NCBI RefSeq assembly: GCF_947654165.1
Contig: NZ_CANTKB010000011.1
Span: 1-64,000, forward strand
Direction: 5' to 3'
Source of the DNA: an uncultured Blautia sp.
Lineage (GTDB): Bacteria > Bacillota > Clostridia > Lachnospirales > Lachnospiraceae
DNA: 64,000 nt
Numbering within the stretch: the stretch's first letter is position 1; each line of letters starts with the position of its first letter. Made by a program: the position numbers and the translations under genes. Under the pieces are notes generated by a model that ran no database searches, was not told the origin of the DNA, and was given only the letters and a program-made list of their open reading frames with translations. Positions 62,866 through 64,000 of the stretch are shown one piece after another.

Positions 62866-63873
62866 TTACTCTGGCAGATATTCATTGGAAAATCCTGCAT
62901 TTTCAGGAATCTCTGTCTCTGATAACCCGGTTTCATTCAGCCATTGATAGAAAGCATTCCATCTTTTGGGATCAATATAGCCCCACTGTTCTGCCTCTGC
63001 CTGATACTGATCTTTCAGATATTCCTGGCTTGCTTTTACTAATTCCGGATCCAATTCCGGAGAAGCTTCGCAAAGAATCTCCGCTGCTTTTTCCGGATCC
63101 TCGATGGCAAATTCATATCCTTTTCCCAATGCTTTTAAGAAGGCTTTTGCTGTATCCGGCTCTTCTTCCAAGAAGGTATTATTTGCAATGACTACCGGAG
63201 TATAATAATCAAAGGTTGGATTGATATCTTTGAATGCAAAATAATCTGTGTCAAGACCTGCTACTTCTGTAGCGATACCTGCCCAGGCATAAAATACCCA
63301 GATTGCATCCACGGATTTCGATTCCAGAGCGGAAACCTCATCTGTTACTGTACTTGGAATCATCTCCACCTTGGAAAAATCTCCGCCGTCCTGCTCTACC
63401 ACATTTTCAATCATGGCCTTTTCGATGGGGCCGTCCCAGGTAGCATATTTTTTTCCTTCCATTCCTTTTGGTGTATCCAATCCTTCTCCTTTTCGGGAAA
63501 TGATACCGGATGTATTATGCTGAACCAGTGCAGCCACCGCTGTCGTAGGAAGTGCATTTTCTCCTGTTACACCAGGTGCCATAGAATCCTGAAAAGAGAC
63601 ACCAAACTGAGCTTTTCCGGATGCCACTAAAGCGTCTGCCCCGTCCTCCGGCGGCTGTACAATTTCCACTTCAAGACCGGCTTTCTCAAAATATCCCTGT
63701 GCCTGTGCCACATATAAACCTGTATGATTGGTATTTGGGGTCCAATCCAAAACAAAGGTGATTTTTTCCTGTTTATCATCTTCTGTTTTCTTGTCTTCTG
63801 CCTGGTTTCCACAGGCTGTCATAGAAAGCATCATCCCCGCACACAAAAACAATGCTGTAATCTTCTTTTTCAT
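62866..63873 (-). CDS. ABC importer substrate-binding lipoprotein (NMT1/ThiY-SsuA type)
   Basis: 335 residues. Signal peptide with lipobox MLSMTAC; mature part starts CGNQAEDKK. FVLDWTPNTNHTGLYVAQAQGYFEKAGLEVEIV (positions about 42-75) is the NMT1/THI5-like signature seen in ThiY, the formyl-aminopyrimidine (thiamine precursor) binder. TWDGPIEKAMIENVV near 155. The ATG at 63873 follows AAAGGAT; an ATG 33 bases earlier is unlikely. Pyrimidine precursor transport is the best guess. No TPP riboswitch visible within the window. Confidence 0.88.
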   Translation of the reverse strand: MKKKITALFLCAGMMLSMTACGNQAEDKKTEDDKQEKITFVLDWTPNTNHTGLYVAQAQGYFEKAGLEVEIVQPPEDGADALVASGKAQFGVSFQDSMAPGVTGENALPTTAVAALVQHNTSGIISRKGEGLDTPKGMEGKKYATWDGPIEKAMIENVVEQDGGDFSKVEMIPSTVTDEVSALESKSVDAIWVFYAWAGIATEVAGLDTDYFAFKDINPTFDYYTPVVIANNTFLEEEPDTAKAFLKALGKGYEFAIEDPEKAAEILCEASPELDPELVKASQEYLKDQYQAEAEQWGYIDPKRWNAFYQWLNETGLSETEIPENAGFSNEYLPE

Positions 63874-63887
63874 AACTTTTATCCTTT

Positions 63888-64000
63888 CTACTTCACATGC
63901 TCCCATGGCATCAGTTTTTTCTGCAGGATTTCCACCAGCTTCATTAACAGTAAGCTAATAACAGAGATAAGGAAAATCACTGCAAACATCTTGTCATAGG
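63888..64000 (-). CDS. ABC importer permease, C-terminal end (cut by window edge)
   Basis: The last 36 codons of the gene: MFAVIFLISVISLLLMKLVE as the last membrane segment, then LQKKLMPWEHVK. This is the usual end of SsuC/ThiX permeases. The gene continues beyond position 64000. It lies 14 bases before the binding protein start, so permease, binding protein and ATPase form one operon. Confidence 0.85.
   Translation of the reverse strand, partial: YDKMFAVIFLISVISLLLMKLVEILQKKLMPWEHVK

Overview
The window looks like a chromosomal segment of a spore-forming, anaerobic Bacillota bacterium, most likely a Lachnospiraceae member of the Blautia/Dorea/Mediterraneibacter type. Supporting signs are low-to-moderate GC, strong AGGAGG ribosome binding sites, both dipicolinate synthase subunits (dpaA, dpaB), a CIRCE operator at htpG, a single-chain dihydroxyacetone kinase next to glycerol dehydrogenase, and protein families such as DUF5714 and DUF5721. 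No rRNA, tRNA or CRISPR array was seen. Genus-level assignment is inference.

Layout. 0.1-1.3 kb: secreted SGNH hydrolase and a low-molecular-weight phosphatase. 1.4-5.0 kb: a decayed island with wrecks of an AlbA_2/Schlafen-type ATPase, a DUF7768 protein and a Fic protein around an intact XRE / ImmA-IrrE / PIN-like three-gene module. 5.1-11.4 kb: a MATE exporter behind a leader terminator, a macrodomain-like C-terminal remnant, an oxidative/arsenate stress operon (DUF5714, ArsC-like, Bcp, YaaA), and a divergent TetR-membrane protein unit. 11.4-19.8 kb: FKBP, purC, and a five-gene operon (radical SAM, flippase-like membrane protein, alpha/beta hydrolase, gldA, dhaKL) behind a TetR gene. 19.8-26.6 kb: remnants of an RsgI anti-sigma protein and a VTC polyphosphate polymerase, a Lon-like AAA protein without protease, a NuoE-like protein, an APC permease and YolD/Y-family polymerase. 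26.6-29.5 kb: an array of short alternating inverted repeats (array A), an AAA/PD-(D/E)XK protein and a permease wreck. 29.6-36.1 kb: asnB, dpaAB, degV, DUF5721, nudC, ogt. 36.1-42.1 kb: RelB/RelE pair and an FtsX-type ABC system with a degenerate M28 lipoprotein.

42.1-52.9 kb is the most unusual part: a type I restriction-modification island transcribed on the minus strand (fic, hsdM, hsdS2, a broken nucleotidyltransferase, a tyrosine recombinase, hsdS1, hsdR). It carries an exact 22-bp direct repeat 3,020 bp apart that brackets the recombinase, hsdS2 and a type I toxin/antisense-RNA module; a structured small RNA candidate; and a second alternating inverted-repeat array (array B) that abuts the 3' end of hsdS1. 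53-64 kb is mostly core genome: htpG under CIRCE, a methyltransferase, phosphoglycolate phosphatase, maf, a Cof phosphatase, small acidic proteins, a GH3 glycosidase, and an ABC importer of the ThiY/SsuA type cut by the window end.

Several genes are broken by a single-base difference in a homopolymer run (about 4.8, 10.4, 20.6, 37.7 and 41.9 kb). Long-read assembly error, genuine decay and slippage-based switching are all possible and cannot be told apart from the sequence alone.
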